Shown: piece after piece, positions 8,862-18,660 of the stretch | How positions within the stretch are numbered: position 1 is the stretch's first letter | How the letters are laid out: every line of letters begins with the position of its first letter | Origin: Daejeonella oryzae DSM 19973 | GTDB lineage: Bacteria > Bacteroidota > Bacteroidia > Sphingobacteriales > Sphingobacteriaceae | Assembly (NCBI RefSeq): GCF_000422945.1 | Contig: NZ_AUHA01000002.1 | Span: 1,054,001-1,118,000, forward strand | Direction of reading: 5' to 3' | DNA length: 64,000 nt | Program-made: the position numbers and the translations under genes | The notes under the pieces: model-generated | The model's database searches: none | What the model saw: only the letters and a program-made list of their open reading frames with translations | What the model was told of the DNA's origin: nothing

Positions 8862-9599
8862 ATGACTGAGTATGAGGAAAAGGCGTACCATGAATTAATT
8901 TTATGGCAGCAAAAAATGCAGAAAAAACCATCCATAATAGATCGGATGACTAAAGACCTGCAAACTAAAATCAACAGTTATATCCCCGAAAAAATTCATA
9001 CGGCTATTACGGTCACTATCAGAAAAATGCTTGAAGCTGTATTGTTTGGAGCAAAATACAGTACGAAAAAGCCAAAGGAAGATTCTTCTTTATTTTTAAG
9101 AGAAGCCTATGTGCGGGAGCGGATTGAGTTCTATCGTAAAACAGCATCTGCTGAGGGCGCTATTACCGGAGCAGGCGGAATTCTGTTAGGCTTTGCAGAT
9201 TTTCCAATCCTTATCGGGATAAAAATTAAATTACTGTTTGATATAGCGGCCCTATACGGACATGACGTTAAGGATTATAAGGAACGCTTGTATATCCTGT
9301 ATATCTTTCAGCTGGCTTTCTCAAGTCAGAAAGGTCGTAATGAAGTTTATAAAAAAATTGCCGACTGGCAGGGTTATACCTCAACACTGCCGGAAGATGT
9401 ATCTGAATTTGACTGGCGGACTTTTCAGCAGGAATACCGCGATTATATTGACATTGCAAAAATGGCTCAATTAATTCCGGTTATTGGTGCTGCTGTTGGT
9501 GCGGTGGTCAATTATAAACTCATTAATAAACTGGGAGAAACAGCAATCAATTGTTACCGGATGCGTAACATCAGTAAATTGAAAATCTTGAAGAATTAA
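8862..9599 (+). CDS. EcsC family protein
   Basis: A 245-residue protein with the EcsC-family pattern. The N-terminal YEEKAYHELILWQQKM is followed by IPEKIHTAITVTIRKM, a glycine-rich hydrophobic segment AITGAGGILLGFADFPILI (about 105-125) and a second one near the C-terminus (LIPVIGAAVGAVVNYKLI). These segments suggest a membrane-associated protein. The family is named after Bacillus EcsC of the ecsABC locus, but no molecular function is established and no ABC transporter is nearby. It ends 16 bases before the stop of the convergent FAD-protein gene. Confidence 0.82.
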   Translation: MTEYEEKAYHELILWQQKMQKKPSIIDRMTKDLQTKINSYIPEKIHTAITVTIRKMLEAVLFGAKYSTKKPKEDSSLFLREAYVRERIEFYRKTASAEGAITGAGGILLGFADFPILIGIKIKLLFDIAALYGHDVKDYKERLYILYIFQLAFSSQKGRNEVYKKIADWQGYTSTLPEDVSEFDWRTFQQEYRDYIDIAKMAQLIPVIGAAVGAVVNYKLINKLGETAINCYRMRNISKLKILKN

Positions 9600-9614
9600 A
9601 GATTTTAATTGAAT

Positions 9615-10877
9615 TTAGTTCATTAAGTTTCCGCTTAGATCTACACGTACATTAAACGGTTGCAAGTACTTATCGGCCAGAACGGCAAATTCTCTTCTGT
9701 TTATTGCACGTTTAGGCTCATATTTAGTGCTGAACTTAAAGCTGTCTTTCCAGCCCTTTTCAATTTCTTTTCTTAATTCCTCTCCGCGAGCAACACTAAA
9801 CATAAACAGGTTAATGACATCCTCAATACTGAGTTCTTCCATTTTGTTATCGGCAAACCAAATCTGACTTCTTGAGTAAAATTCTTTCATTGGAATCCGT
9901 AATTCGGCTGCCGAAACTGTACCCAGAGTATCAAAAATGAATTGTTCAGTAGAATCCGCCTTGGCTGTTTTCAGATTAATTAATCCGGTTAACGCAATAT
10001 GCTGGAAAGCCATCGCATCCCGATCTTTAAAGTCAATGTCAGCAAAAGGAACCATGCGGCTTTCGAAAGCAAGTAATTCGCCTTGAATAACCCGGATGTT
10101 GAGGTTTTTAGTGGTGGTTTTAAAAAAAGCACAAAAGGCTGCAGAAGCGCCTGCAGCTTGTCCCGCGGACATAGAAACAGGTACAAATTTACCTTCTCCC
10201 CGAGGGACAATAATAAAATTCTCAATCCCGGAAGGCAATAAGCTGGCTAATGGAACCGGGAATTCGCTGCGGCTTCCGTTTTCAGTAATCAGTTCTCCGT
10301 AACCAACACTTGTCCGGTAAACTTTCGATAAGTATTGATTTTTATCTGTAGATGCCGAAAGGCTAAGAATTGTTTTTCCGGGATTTATGTTTAATAATGA
10401 GCTGGCCTTAAAATCAGAACTGGCGTCAACCAAAACGTCAGTTTTAACAGACTTCCCCGAAGTTAATTTAATCTCCCAGCCCTTGCCATTCTTTTCAATT
10501 TTTCTAAAATCAGTATTTAATAAAACTGTTAGATTTTTTACAGTATCAGTAATGCCTTTAATCAGTTGAGATAATTCTCTGCTGCTTAAATTTTTGGACA
10601 ATAGCGAATCTGCCACAGCTGGCTTCGAGCCTTTTTTACCAGAAAAATGATTTCTGATTTTGTTCAGATAATCAATATCTTTTGCGGTAAGCGCAGTAGA
10701 AATCTCAGTTTCGGAGGAAAGCAGAATAGTTTTAACTCCCGAACGTGAAGCCTGAATTGCTGCTGCTAATGCTCCTGCTGTGTTTCCACTAACAACTACA
10801 TCTGTACGGGTGGTTTGTGAAAAAGAAGGTATGCTAAAAAGGGTGAATAAAAAGATCAGGCTATATTTATAATTCAT
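9615..10877 (-). CDS. Exported FAD-dependent oxidoreductase
   Basis: A 420-residue protein with a signal peptide (about 1-20, ending PSFSQ). It is followed at once by a dinucleotide-binding strand and loop: TDVVVSGNTAGALAAAIQASRSG, where G-x-x-x-G replaces the common GxGxxG. This fits the FAD_oxidored group often found in Bacteroidota, in which a Rossmann domain is followed by a second region with VPLASLLP and SAGQAAGASAAF (about 215-245). The substrate is unknown. It is monocistronic, convergent with EcsC and divergent from the amidase. Confidence 0.8.
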   Translation of the reverse strand: MNYKYSLIFLFTLFSIPSFSQTTRTDVVVSGNTAGALAAAIQASRSGVKTILLSSETEISTALTAKDIDYLNKIRNHFSGKKGSKPAVADSLLSKNLSSRELSQLIKGITDTVKNLTVLLNTDFRKIEKNGKGWEIKLTSGKSVKTDVLVDASSDFKASSLLNINPGKTILSLSASTDKNQYLSKVYRTSVGYGELITENGSRSEFPVPLASLLPSGIENFIIVPRGEGKFVPVSMSAGQAAGASAAFCAFFKTTTKNLNIRVIQGELLAFESRMVPFADIDFKDRDAMAFQHIALTGLINLKTAKADSTEQFIFDTLGTVSAAELRIPMKEFYSRSQIWFADNKMEELSIEDVINLFMFSVARGEELRKEIEKGWKDSFKFSTKYEPKRAINRREFAVLADKYLQPFNVRVDLSGNLMN

Positions 10878-11051
10878 TTGTTAAATCGTATTAATGCAAT
10901 GTGTTCTCAAACATAAAAAAATACGAGTTATTATTCATCACAGATTTTTTGTGAATTCGGCTGCAAGAAAATGGCTTTATTATGAACCTTTAATAATCTC
11001 TTTTTTATAGGTTCAGGGCTTTTAAGTTCTGGAACTAGTATTTGTAAAGCC

Positions 11052-11076
11052 ATAAATTTTCAGATCGAAAATTTAT
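11052..11076. promoter_or_regulatory. Perfect 10-bp inverted repeat upstream of the amidase gene
   Basis: ATAAATTTTC (11052-11061) and GAAAATTTAT (11067-11076) are exact reverse complements around a five-base AGATC centre, 30 bases before the amidase start. It could be an operator for a dimeric regulator or a leader hairpin. AT-rich dyads also arise by chance, so confidence is limited. Confidence 0.45.
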
Positions 11077-11106
11077 AATTAATTTACCTGTAAAATCAAA
11101 CAGCAT

Positions 11107-12783
11107 ATGCGGAAAATATTGTCAGTCAGCCTGATCGGCTTAGTACTTCTATCAATCAGTTTTGTGTTGGGCGCATTCGTTGCCGATAAATCTGCTGATG
11201 GTAAAATTACTTTAGCAATGATTCTTCAAGCACAAAAAATAATGGGTTTGGATTTTACGGATGCAGAAGCTGATTCTATGCTTACTGATGTGAATGATCA
11301 GCTTGATAGCTATGTCGCTCTATGGAAACTTCAAATACCTAATGAGGTTTCACCTGCTCTGAATTTTAATCCGCTTCCGGCCGGTTACCAGTTTCCTGAT
11401 AAGGCAAATTATTTTAAAACGAATGAAATAAAAGGCGTTTTGCCCGTCAATCGTGAGGAGCTTGCATTCTATAATATCCGTCAGCTTTCATACCTCATAA
11501 AATCCCGCCAAATATCATCCGTAGAATTAACCAGATTTTTTATAGATCGGTTAAAAAAATACAATCCTGTATTGCTCAATGTGGTGACTATTACCGAAGA
11601 AAGGGCTATGAAGCAGGCCGCAAAAGCAGATGCGGAAATAAAAGCCGGAAAATATCGGGGTCCATTACACGGAATTCCTTTCGGGGCAAAAGATTTGCTG
11701 GCTGTAAAAGGCTATAAAACTACCTGGGGTTCTGTTGCTTATAAAAATCAGGATATTGATATGGATGCTACGGTAATAAGCAGGCTGGAAAATGCGGGTG
11801 CTGTATTGATTGCCAAAACTACGCTGGGTGAATTAGCCATGGGCGATGTTTGGTTTGGAGGTAAAACTAAAAATCCCTGGGATATTAACCGTGGTTCCAG
11901 TGGTTCTTCAGCTGGTTCGGCCTCGGCAGTTGCTGCCGGCTGCATGCCTTTTGCAATTGGGTCTGAAACATTGGGTTCCATCGTTTCGCCTTCTACAGAA
12001 TGCGGAACTACCGGATTGAGGCCAACATTTGGGCGCATAAGCAAACACGGCGCTATGGCTTTGAGTTGGAGTATGGATAAACTGGGCCCCATTGCACGCA
12101 GCGCAGAAGATTGCGCCATTGTCCTTAATTCTATAGAAGGTGTTGATCAAAAAGATCTCAGTGTAATTGCGGCTCCATTTACTTATATATCTCCGGGTGC
12201 CAGTTTAAAAGGTGTAAAAATTGGCTATCTGAAAACCGAATTTGACCGTGCATATCCAAACCATAAAAACGATAGTCTGAGCCTGATTAAACTGAAAGAA
12301 CTGGGTGCAGAGTTAATACCGGTGGAAATACCTAATATGCCTTACGGCGATATGACCATTGTTTTATCTGCTGAGGCTGGAGCTGCATTTGATGAATTAA
12401 CACGAAGCAACCGCGATGACTTATTGGTAAAGCAGGATAAAAATGCCTGGCCAAACGCCTTCAGATCAGCAAGATTTATTCCTGCAGTTGAATATATTCA
12501 GGCGAACAGGGCCCGCTCACTCCTGATAGAAAAACTGCAATCTATGATGAAGGGAATTGATCTTTACATGGCTCCTTCCTTCAGCCAGAATTTAAGAGCT
12601 ACTAACCTAAGCGGTCACCCATGTGTTGTTTTGCCAAATGGTTTTAATAAAGAAGGCAGGCCTTCGAGTATTACCTTCACCGGACAGCTTTTTGGAGAGG
12701 GTAAGCTATTGCAGGTTGCCGAAGTATACCAGAACTCAACCCAGTTTAATAAACAGCATCCTAAAATGAATTTTGCATTCTAA
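11107..12783 (+). CDS. Exported amidase (amidase signature family)
   Basis: A 558-residue protein. Residues 5-24 form a signal peptide or membrane anchor (LSVSLIGLVLLSISFVLGAF), and the amidase signature domain starts at about 120 (QLSYLIKSRQISSVELTRFF). The catalytic set is present: Lys195 in PFGAKDLL, the cis-Ser in the GSSGSSAGS loop (264-271) and the nucleophile Ser291 in SETLGSI. It should hydrolyse an amide to acid and ammonia in the periplasm. It is not GatA: it is exported, and no gatB or gatC gene is adjacent. The aldehyde dehydrogenase gene begins two bases after its stop. Confidence 0.9.
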   Translation: MRKILSVSLIGLVLLSISFVLGAFVADKSADGKITLAMILQAQKIMGLDFTDAEADSMLTDVNDQLDSYVALWKLQIPNEVSPALNFNPLPAGYQFPDKANYFKTNEIKGVLPVNREELAFYNIRQLSYLIKSRQISSVELTRFFIDRLKKYNPVLLNVVTITEERAMKQAAKADAEIKAGKYRGPLHGIPFGAKDLLAVKGYKTTWGSVAYKNQDIDMDATVISRLENAGAVLIAKTTLGELAMGDVWFGGKTKNPWDINRGSSGSSAGSASAVAAGCMPFAIGSETLGSIVSPSTECGTTGLRPTFGRISKHGAMALSWSMDKLGPIARSAEDCAIVLNSIEGVDQKDLSVIAAPFTYISPGASLKGVKIGYLKTEFDRAYPNHKNDSLSLIKLKELGAELIPVEIPNMPYGDMTIVLSAEAGAAFDELTRSNRDDLLVKQDKNAWPNAFRSARFIPAVEYIQANRARSLLIEKLQSMMKGIDLYMAPSFSQNLRATNLSGHPCVVLPNGFNKEGRPSSITFTGQLFGEGKLLQVAEVYQNSTQFNKQHPKMNFAF

Positions 12784-12785
12784 AT

Positions 12786-14183
12786 TTGAAACAGAACATA
12801 CCGGCAGTTTTTGAGCTTCAGAAAGCGCATAGCCTAACTCTTAGAAATACCAGCGCTTTACAGCGGATAAATAAACTCAGGAAACTCAAAGCAGTTATTG
12901 AAGCACATGAGAAAGAAATTTATGCTGCTTTATATGCAGATCTGCGGAAATCTGAATTCGAAGCTGCTTTCTCTGAAGTGTATTTCAGTTACGGCGAAAT
13001 AGATTTTGCAATCAAGAACCTTTCCGGTTGGATGAAACCCAAAAAGGTAGCGGTAACGATGACCTCTATTCTCACTAAAAGCAGGATTTATTACGAACCG
13101 AAAGGAACCAGCCTGATTATTGCTCCGTGGAATTATCCTTTCCAGCTGTTAATTAGTCCCCTGATTTCTGCAATTGCAGCCGGTAATTGTGCTATTCTAA
13201 AACCTTCGGAAATTAGTGTGGCTACAAGCGCTTTAATTTTTAAAATGATCACCGATAATTTTGATGTAAGCGAAATAGCCTGCTTTGAAGGAGATGTAGA
13301 AGTTTCTAAAGCGTTGCTTGAATTGCCTTTTGACCATATATTTTTTACCGGCGGAACCCAGGTAGGTAAAGTTGTAATGGCTGCCGCGGCTAAAAACCTG
13401 ACTTCTGTTACATTAGAACTTGGCGGAAAATCGCCGGTTATAATTGATGAACATATCAATCTTCAGAAAGCGGCTGAAAAAATTGTGTGGGGCAAGTTTA
13501 TGAATGCAGGTCAAACGTGCATTGCCCCGGATTATATCCTGATTAAAAAAGAGCAGGAAGAGGAGTTTGTCAGACATGCTTCAGAAGCAATTGATAAAAT
13601 GTATCGCCCGCAAGGCAAACTGGATAAAGGCAATTATGGCAAGATCATAAATGAGAAAAATTTTAACCGGTTGAGTGATTTGCTGAAGGACGCAGTTTCA
13701 GAAGGTGCCACCATCAGAGTTGGCGGCAGTCAAAATTCAGAAGATGCTACCATTGAACCTACGTTGCTTTCGGCCGTCAATCCTCAGAGTAAATTGATGC
13801 AGGAGGAGATTTTTGGTCCGCTATTACCTATATTAAATTACCGGAATACCGATGAAGCGATTAATTTTGTAAACCGGCGCCAAAAGCCCCTTGCTCTGTA
13901 TATTTTTTCTGATGACAAGGAGGTAACCGGGAAAATTTTAAAGAATACTTCTGCCGGTGGTACAGCTGTGAACGATGTACTGGTCCATATTTCAAACCCC
14001 AACTTGCCTTTTGGCGGAGTTAACTCCAGCGGTACGGGGAGTTGTCACGGATTTTTTGGATTTAAAGCATTTTCTCACGAGCGTGCAGTACTTTTTCAAT
14101 CTTCTTTAAATTTTAATAAGATGATATATCCTCCATTTAATCAGAAGAGTGGTATTTTAAAATGGCTTAAGAAACTGATGTAA
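12786..14183 (+). CDS. Aldehyde dehydrogenase (class-3-like)
   Basis: A 465-residue NAD(P)-dependent aldehyde dehydrogenase that uses a TTG start. The frame gives good family sequence right from the N-terminus (FELQKAHSLTLRNTSALQRI), so no later ATG is preferred. Motifs are IIAPWNYPFQLLISPL, LKPSE, FFTGGTQVGKVV, ELGGKSPVI (general-base Glu) and NAGQTCIAPDY with the catalytic Cys245. Length, the lack of an N-terminal extension and the C-terminal KAFSHERAVLFQSS fit the short class-3/fatty-aldehyde group. It is coupled to the exported amidase gene, but this enzyme is cytoplasmic, so a shared pathway is uncertain. Confidence 0.92.
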   Translation: MKQNIPAVFELQKAHSLTLRNTSALQRINKLRKLKAVIEAHEKEIYAALYADLRKSEFEAAFSEVYFSYGEIDFAIKNLSGWMKPKKVAVTMTSILTKSRIYYEPKGTSLIIAPWNYPFQLLISPLISAIAAGNCAILKPSEISVATSALIFKMITDNFDVSEIACFEGDVEVSKALLELPFDHIFFTGGTQVGKVVMAAAAKNLTSVTLELGGKSPVIIDEHINLQKAAEKIVWGKFMNAGQTCIAPDYILIKKEQEEEFVRHASEAIDKMYRPQGKLDKGNYGKIINEKNFNRLSDLLKDAVSEGATIRVGGSQNSEDATIEPTLLSAVNPQSKLMQEEIFGPLLPILNYRNTDEAINFVNRRQKPLALYIFSDDKEVTGKILKNTSAGGTAVNDVLVHISNPNLPFGGVNSSGTGSCHGFFGFKAFSHERAVLFQSSLNFNKMIYPPFNQKSGILKWLKKLM

Positions 14184-14321
14184 AGATCAGGTTCTGAAGA
14201 TTGCTTTAATGAGCAAAAAATCTTTACACTTTGCTGTAAACGCAGTATTTCAGATTCAATCCACTGTATATTTTTACTCATATAACGATGTAACAAACTG
14301 AATAAAAACAGTCTATTACTT

Positions 14322-15719
14322 ATGATTTTATTTCAATCAAATTTTTGCAGGAGCCTTATTCTTTTACTACTGCTTACAACTCTTCCGACAATAGCTTTTA
14401 GTCAAAGTAAAAAAGATCAGATTGATATGCTGATGAAAGAGGCTCATGGACTTGGTCTTTTCAATGGCAATGTATTAGTCATGCAATCCGGTAAACGGAT
14501 TTACAGACAATCTTTTGGTTCGGCTGATGCTGCCGGCAAAATCGAGCTGAGCAGAAAATTTCGCTTTAATATTGGTTCAATTGCAAAGGAGTTCAATGCT
14601 ATTGGTATTATGATGCTGAAAGAACAGAATCTGCTGAGTCTGGATGATGTTATTTCAAAATATTTACCCGAGCTTCCGGCCTGGTCCAACAAAGTAAAGA
14701 TTCGAAATTTGCTGCAATATGCAAGCGGTGTACCAAACAGTCCATGGAAAGACATGCGTGGAGATCAGGATAATATGAATTATTTGAAAAATGTGAAGGC
14801 GCTTGATTTCGAACCGGGAACAAAATACGCTTATAATAACAATAATGTTTTTCTGCAGAGGCAAATCATTGCCAGGATAAGCGGAATGTCTTTCAATGAT
14901 TTTGTTAGGAAAAGAATATTAAAACCGATTGGGATTAAAAATGCAATTATTGATCCATCGGCTGCTGAGCCTTTGATTGCCAAAGCCTTTTCCAATACGG
15001 GCGTGTATGATGATTTGACACCACCTTTTTCTGGCTGGACAAATTTAAATGTAGATGACTTTTATACTTTTTCTGAAGCAGTCAATTCTTTTAAACTGAT
15101 CTCTCCGGCTTCTACAAAAGAATTACTTATGCCTTTTTCAACAGGAAATCAATCCGGGCTTGGTAAGGGAGAAATGCAGGGAGATTTTTTGATTAATCAT
15201 ACACATGACGGATCTGCATATAACTACCAGGCATTGTTAGTCAGCCAGCTGGACAAAGAACTCACCATTATTCTCCAGACAAACAATCAGCAGAATAACC
15301 TCTATCCAATCAGCCGTTCGATTCAATCTATCATGGATAATTTGCCGTATGCAAAAATCAAAAAATCATTCCTAAAAGTTTATAGCGCTGAAATGGAGAA
15401 AATGGATGGAAAGCAAATTCTTTCTTTCTACCAGCAGACGAGGCTAAAGGAGTATAATAATTTTAATTTTGACAGTGAAGATTTGCTTAATGATGTTGGA
15501 TATTTTTTGATCCGGCAAAAAAAGCTCAGTGATGCTTTAGAGATATTTGTTTACAATGCGCAGCTGTTTCCCGATTCCGCCAATGTATTCGACAGTCTGG
15601 CTGAGGCCTATCTAATGTTAGGAGACAAAGTCAAAGCTTTAGCAAATTATCAGAAAGCAGTAGCACTAAATCCCGCCCTGGAATCTGCAAAGAAAATGGT
15701 TGCCGAACTGGAGAAATAA
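14322..15719 (+). CDS. Exported serine hydrolase (beta-lactamase/PBP4-like) with C-terminal TPR
   Basis: A 465-residue protein with a signal peptide ending AFSQS (about residue 29). The serine beta-lactamase-like domain has the nucleophile motif SIAK (Ser86, Lys89) and a YxN-type element in KYAYNNNN. A late HTHDGSAYNY probably occupies the position of the third KTG-like motif. The last 70 residues (LSDALEIFVYNAQLFPDSANVFDSLAEAY and on) are a tetratricopeptide repeat. Such proteins act on peptides or esters in the periplasm; resistance should not be assumed. It stands alone, 138 bases after the aldehyde dehydrogenase gene. Confidence 0.9.
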   Translation: MILFQSNFCRSLILLLLLTTLPTIAFSQSKKDQIDMLMKEAHGLGLFNGNVLVMQSGKRIYRQSFGSADAAGKIELSRKFRFNIGSIAKEFNAIGIMMLKEQNLLSLDDVISKYLPELPAWSNKVKIRNLLQYASGVPNSPWKDMRGDQDNMNYLKNVKALDFEPGTKYAYNNNNVFLQRQIIARISGMSFNDFVRKRILKPIGIKNAIIDPSAAEPLIAKAFSNTGVYDDLTPPFSGWTNLNVDDFYTFSEAVNSFKLISPASTKELLMPFSTGNQSGLGKGEMQGDFLINHTHDGSAYNYQALLVSQLDKELTIILQTNNQQNNLYPISRSIQSIMDNLPYAKIKKSFLKVYSAEMEKMDGKQILSFYQQTRLKEYNNFNFDSEDLLNDVGYFLIRQKKLSDALEIFVYNAQLFPDSANVFDSLAEAYLMLGDKVKALANYQKAVALNPALESAKKMVAELEK

Positions 15720-15847
15720 ATAGTCTGTTAACTTTTGTTATTTTTATTGGATTATAATATTTCTTTTAAAATGGATCTAACTCAGCACTAACAAAAGAGT
15801 GTAGGTTTATTAATCACGACCATCAGTTTCTGTTCAGCAAGTACAGA

Positions 15848-16450
15848 TCAGCCGTGAATTGTTTCTTTTTTACCGTAATTCTGGACAACCTGAGCTTCGT
15901 AGGCCAGAAAATCTTTCCAGCGTTTTTCAACGTCAATCTTGCCGGCATATTTGCGGGCTAGTGTAATGAATGTAGTATAATGGCCGGCTTCACTTACCAT
16001 CAGTTCATAATAAAAATCAGCCAGCTGCTTATCATTAATATGTTCTGACATTACTTTAAAGCGCTCACAGCTGCGGGCTTCGATCATGGCCGAAAAAAGT
16101 AAACGGTCTACCAGCTGCTGTTGCCGGCTTCCGCCCTTTACCAAAAACTGCATTAATTCATTCACGTAATTGTCTTTACGTTCACGTCCAAGCGTATAGC
16201 CGCGTTCCAGGATAATATCATGAACCCGTTTAAAATGGTCCATCTCTTCCTGTACAAGCAAGGCCATTTCCTGCACAAGATCAGAAAGATTGGGATTCTG
16301 AACAATCAGCGTAATTGCATTGCTGGCCGCTTTCTGTTCACAGAATGCGTGATCAGTTAATATTTCCTCAATATTACTCTCAACAACATTTTTTACCCAA
16401 AGCGGATCTGTTGGAAGCTGCAGTTTTAATATGGTTTTTTCGTTACTCAC
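15848..16450 (-). CDS. miaE: MiaE-like tRNA hydroxylase
   Basis: A 200-residue, all-helical ferritin-fold protein matching the tRNA-(ms2io6A)-hydroxylase family. Iron ligands are suggested by HAFCEQKAASN, LLVQEEMDHFKRVHDI, EARSCERF and SEAGHYTTF, the paired Glu/His pattern of a carboxylate-bridged di-iron site. The reaction is O2-dependent hydroxylation of the prenyl group on A37 of certain tRNAs. It is last in the leftward run yicC-gmk-nadD-TonB receptor-miaE and starts nine bases after the receptor stop. Whether it hydroxylates ms2i6A here depends on miaA and miaB elsewhere in the genome. Confidence 0.87.
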   Translation of the reverse strand: MSNEKTILKLQLPTDPLWVKNVVESNIEEILTDHAFCEQKAASNAITLIVQNPNLSDLVQEMALLVQEEMDHFKRVHDIILERGYTLGRERKDNYVNELMQFLVKGGSRQQQLVDRLLFSAMIEARSCERFKVMSEHINDKQLADFYYELMVSEAGHYTTFITLARKYAGKIDVEKRWKDFLAYEAQVVQNYGKKETIHG

Positions 16451-16459
16451 GCAGCAAAA

Positions 16460-18652
16460 TTAAAAACTTCCGCGTAAAGAAACGATGAAATTACGCCCCG
16501 GCGCACTAATACCTGATGCAAAAACCCGGTAATTACGATCAAGAATGTTTTCAAGAGCTGTTTGAATTCTAAAGTTTTTATTTAAATCGAGCCCTGCCCG
16601 TACATTAACTGTGTACCATGCAGGCATTCCATTAGGTGTAGCCTGAGGTAAATTATCTTCCCCGTTCAGGTTATAATCTTTCAATTTTTTTCGCTGATTA
16701 TATTGCACGAAAAATTCGCCTTGAAAGTTCTTAAAAGCATATTCAATACTGCTTAAACCCATAAAAGGCGGGATATGATCCAACGGTTGCTGCGGACTTA
16801 ATGAGGTGATGCGTGCAAAGGTGTAAGCGGCATTGCTTTTTACAATTATATTTCTGAGGGGATTAAAAGTAAGATCTGCTGAAAATCCGGTTAAGTACGC
16901 TTTTTGAGCATTTACATTTGCCGTTACAATGCTTAATTCACCATCATAGAATATTTCACTTTGGCCATTAAATAAAAAAGGCTGAGTAGTAATTGCATTA
17001 CGATACCATGTGTAAAAACCATTCAGGGTAATTGTCGCATTTTCTTTGAAATTTTTTTCAAATCCTAATTCTGCATTATAAGTGTATTCAGGTTTCAGAT
17101 CCGGATTGGGAAGAATTACCGAGCCCGCTGTACTTTCAAAAACTTTCGCAAGATCGTCTACATTTGGCGCCCGAAAACCACTTGAACCAAGTAATGATAT
17201 TTTAAAATCATTCTTTGGCTTGTAAATAATACTGGCATTTCCGTTCAAAGCAATATTGGCCTGATTCACAGAATTAAAATCAAAAGGGAAAAATCTTTTA
17301 TCATTAAACTTCGCATATAGGTTTACGTGATTTAAACGCAAGCCTTCAGTAATTTGCCATTTTTTATTTATTTTGAAACGATGCGATACAAAAGCAGCAG
17401 CAGAAAATACATCAGAACCTCCATCAGGATACCTTGTATCCAGGTTTGTTATAGTGCCTGTGCTGATATTTAATCTATTTGCTCTGGATTGAACGTAATT
17501 TTGATTTAGCTCGATTCCATAGCCCAGATCGTTCTTTTTAAAGGTTTTATTGAAATCGGCATTTAAAGAAAAAATACCTACCTCCTCTGAGCGATTATTG
17601 AGGTTGCTACTGTTTAGTCGACGATCATGCCTGCTTTCCACTAAATTTTGGTAAGCAATAGTAATATTTGAATGATTGAATAGTTTCTTAAAATTATTAA
17701 GCTGAAGCTGATAGGATCCTGAAAATCTTTTTTGAGGGCCGTAATACCATTCTGCATAACGCGGCTGATTATTTTCAAGCTGCGCCAAACGGTCATAGCG
17801 TGGGATATCTCCCGAATTTGAATATTGAAAATTGAGAACCTGCGTTACCCTATCATTATTCCTGTAAAGAAATTTTTGAAGCAGATCCATCTGATTGTAT
17901 CCGGTTTGGGTTTGAACTTCCGGCCGGGAATTGGTTCTGACCAAATCTGCGCCATTAGATTGCTCCACAAAATAAATGCTTTTCCATTTCTCTGTTCCAG
18001 GCTGATAATTATTGGCACCCTGCCGTAAATCACCTATTTTGCTGTAGGTAACCACAGTGGTAGCCGCCCATTTTTCTCTTCCGAAATTGAAATTAATGCT
18101 GGAGGTATATTCGTTTGCCGCAGTAGAAAAACGGGCTAAAGCACTTCCTGAAGTGGTATTTAACACCGGCTTTTTAGTGAAAAATTGAACAACTCCGCCA
18201 AGCGCATCGCTTCCATAAAATACCGAACTGGAGCCGAAACCGACTTCAATTTTTTCCAGAGAATTATTGTCAACAGTAATGCTGTTTTGTAAATGACCGC
18301 CTCTGTAAATAGCATTGTTCATGCGCACACCGTCTACTACAAGCAGAATCCGGTTGGCTTCAAATCCCCTGATTACCGGACTTCCACCACCCAGCTGACT
18401 TTTTTGAACAGATACACCTGGTGTTTGCTGAAGAACATCAGCCGTGCTGATTGAATTTAACTGCTTTAGCCGGGCCCCGGTAATAACCTGAACTGCCTGA
18501 GCTACATTTTCTTTGCTTTCCTCAAAACGGGAAGAAACCACAACCACTTCTTTTAATTTGGTTGTATCGGTAGCAGTTTTATTCTGAGCTCTTAAAAAGA
18601 AGGGAAATAATACAAGCCATGTAAGTAGTATGTAGTTCTTGATAAAAAGCAT
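16460..18652 (-). CDS. TonB-dependent outer-membrane receptor, heme-receptor-like
   Basis: A 730-residue receptor with a signal peptide (about 1-22, ending FFLRAQ). The TonB-box-like segment LKEVVVVSSR leads into a plug domain (about 35-150: VIRGFEANRILLVVDGVR, then NNAIYRGGHLQN) and a 22-strand-type barrel ending in Phe (SLRGSF). The plug and the FRAP (GFRAPNVDDL) and NPDL (LPNPDLKPEY) boxes resemble heme or hemoglobin receptors. The His found between these boxes in characterised heme receptors is not present, so the ligand is uncertain. It is eight bases downstream of nadD, an unusual operon partner. Confidence 0.88.
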   Translation of the reverse strand: MLFIKNYILLTWLVLFPFFLRAQNKTATDTTKLKEVVVVSSRFEESKENVAQAVQVITGARLKQLNSISTADVLQQTPGVSVQKSQLGGGSPVIRGFEANRILLVVDGVRMNNAIYRGGHLQNSITVDNNSLEKIEVGFGSSSVFYGSDALGGVVQFFTKKPVLNTTSGSALARFSTAANEYTSSINFNFGREKWAATTVVTYSKIGDLRQGANNYQPGTEKWKSIYFVEQSNGADLVRTNSRPEVQTQTGYNQMDLLQKFLYRNNDRVTQVLNFQYSNSGDIPRYDRLAQLENNQPRYAEWYYGPQKRFSGSYQLQLNNFKKLFNHSNITIAYQNLVESRHDRRLNSSNLNNRSEEVGIFSLNADFNKTFKKNDLGYGIELNQNYVQSRANRLNISTGTITNLDTRYPDGGSDVFSAAAFVSHRFKINKKWQITEGLRLNHVNLYAKFNDKRFFPFDFNSVNQANIALNGNASIIYKPKNDFKISLLGSSGFRAPNVDDLAKVFESTAGSVILPNPDLKPEYTYNAELGFEKNFKENATITLNGFYTWYRNAITTQPFLFNGQSEIFYDGELSIVTANVNAQKAYLTGFSADLTFNPLRNIIVKSNAAYTFARITSLSPQQPLDHIPPFMGLSSIEYAFKNFQGEFFVQYNQRKKLKDYNLNGEDNLPQATPNGMPAWYTVNVRAGLDLNKNFRIQTALENILDRNYRVFASGISAPGRNFIVSLRGSF

Positions 18653-18660
18653 TACACAAA

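Noticed and set aside
15732-15797. CTTTTGTTA / TAACAAAAG inverted repeat between convergent genes
   Set aside because: Loop of 48 bases and no clean T-run; too weak for a terminator call.
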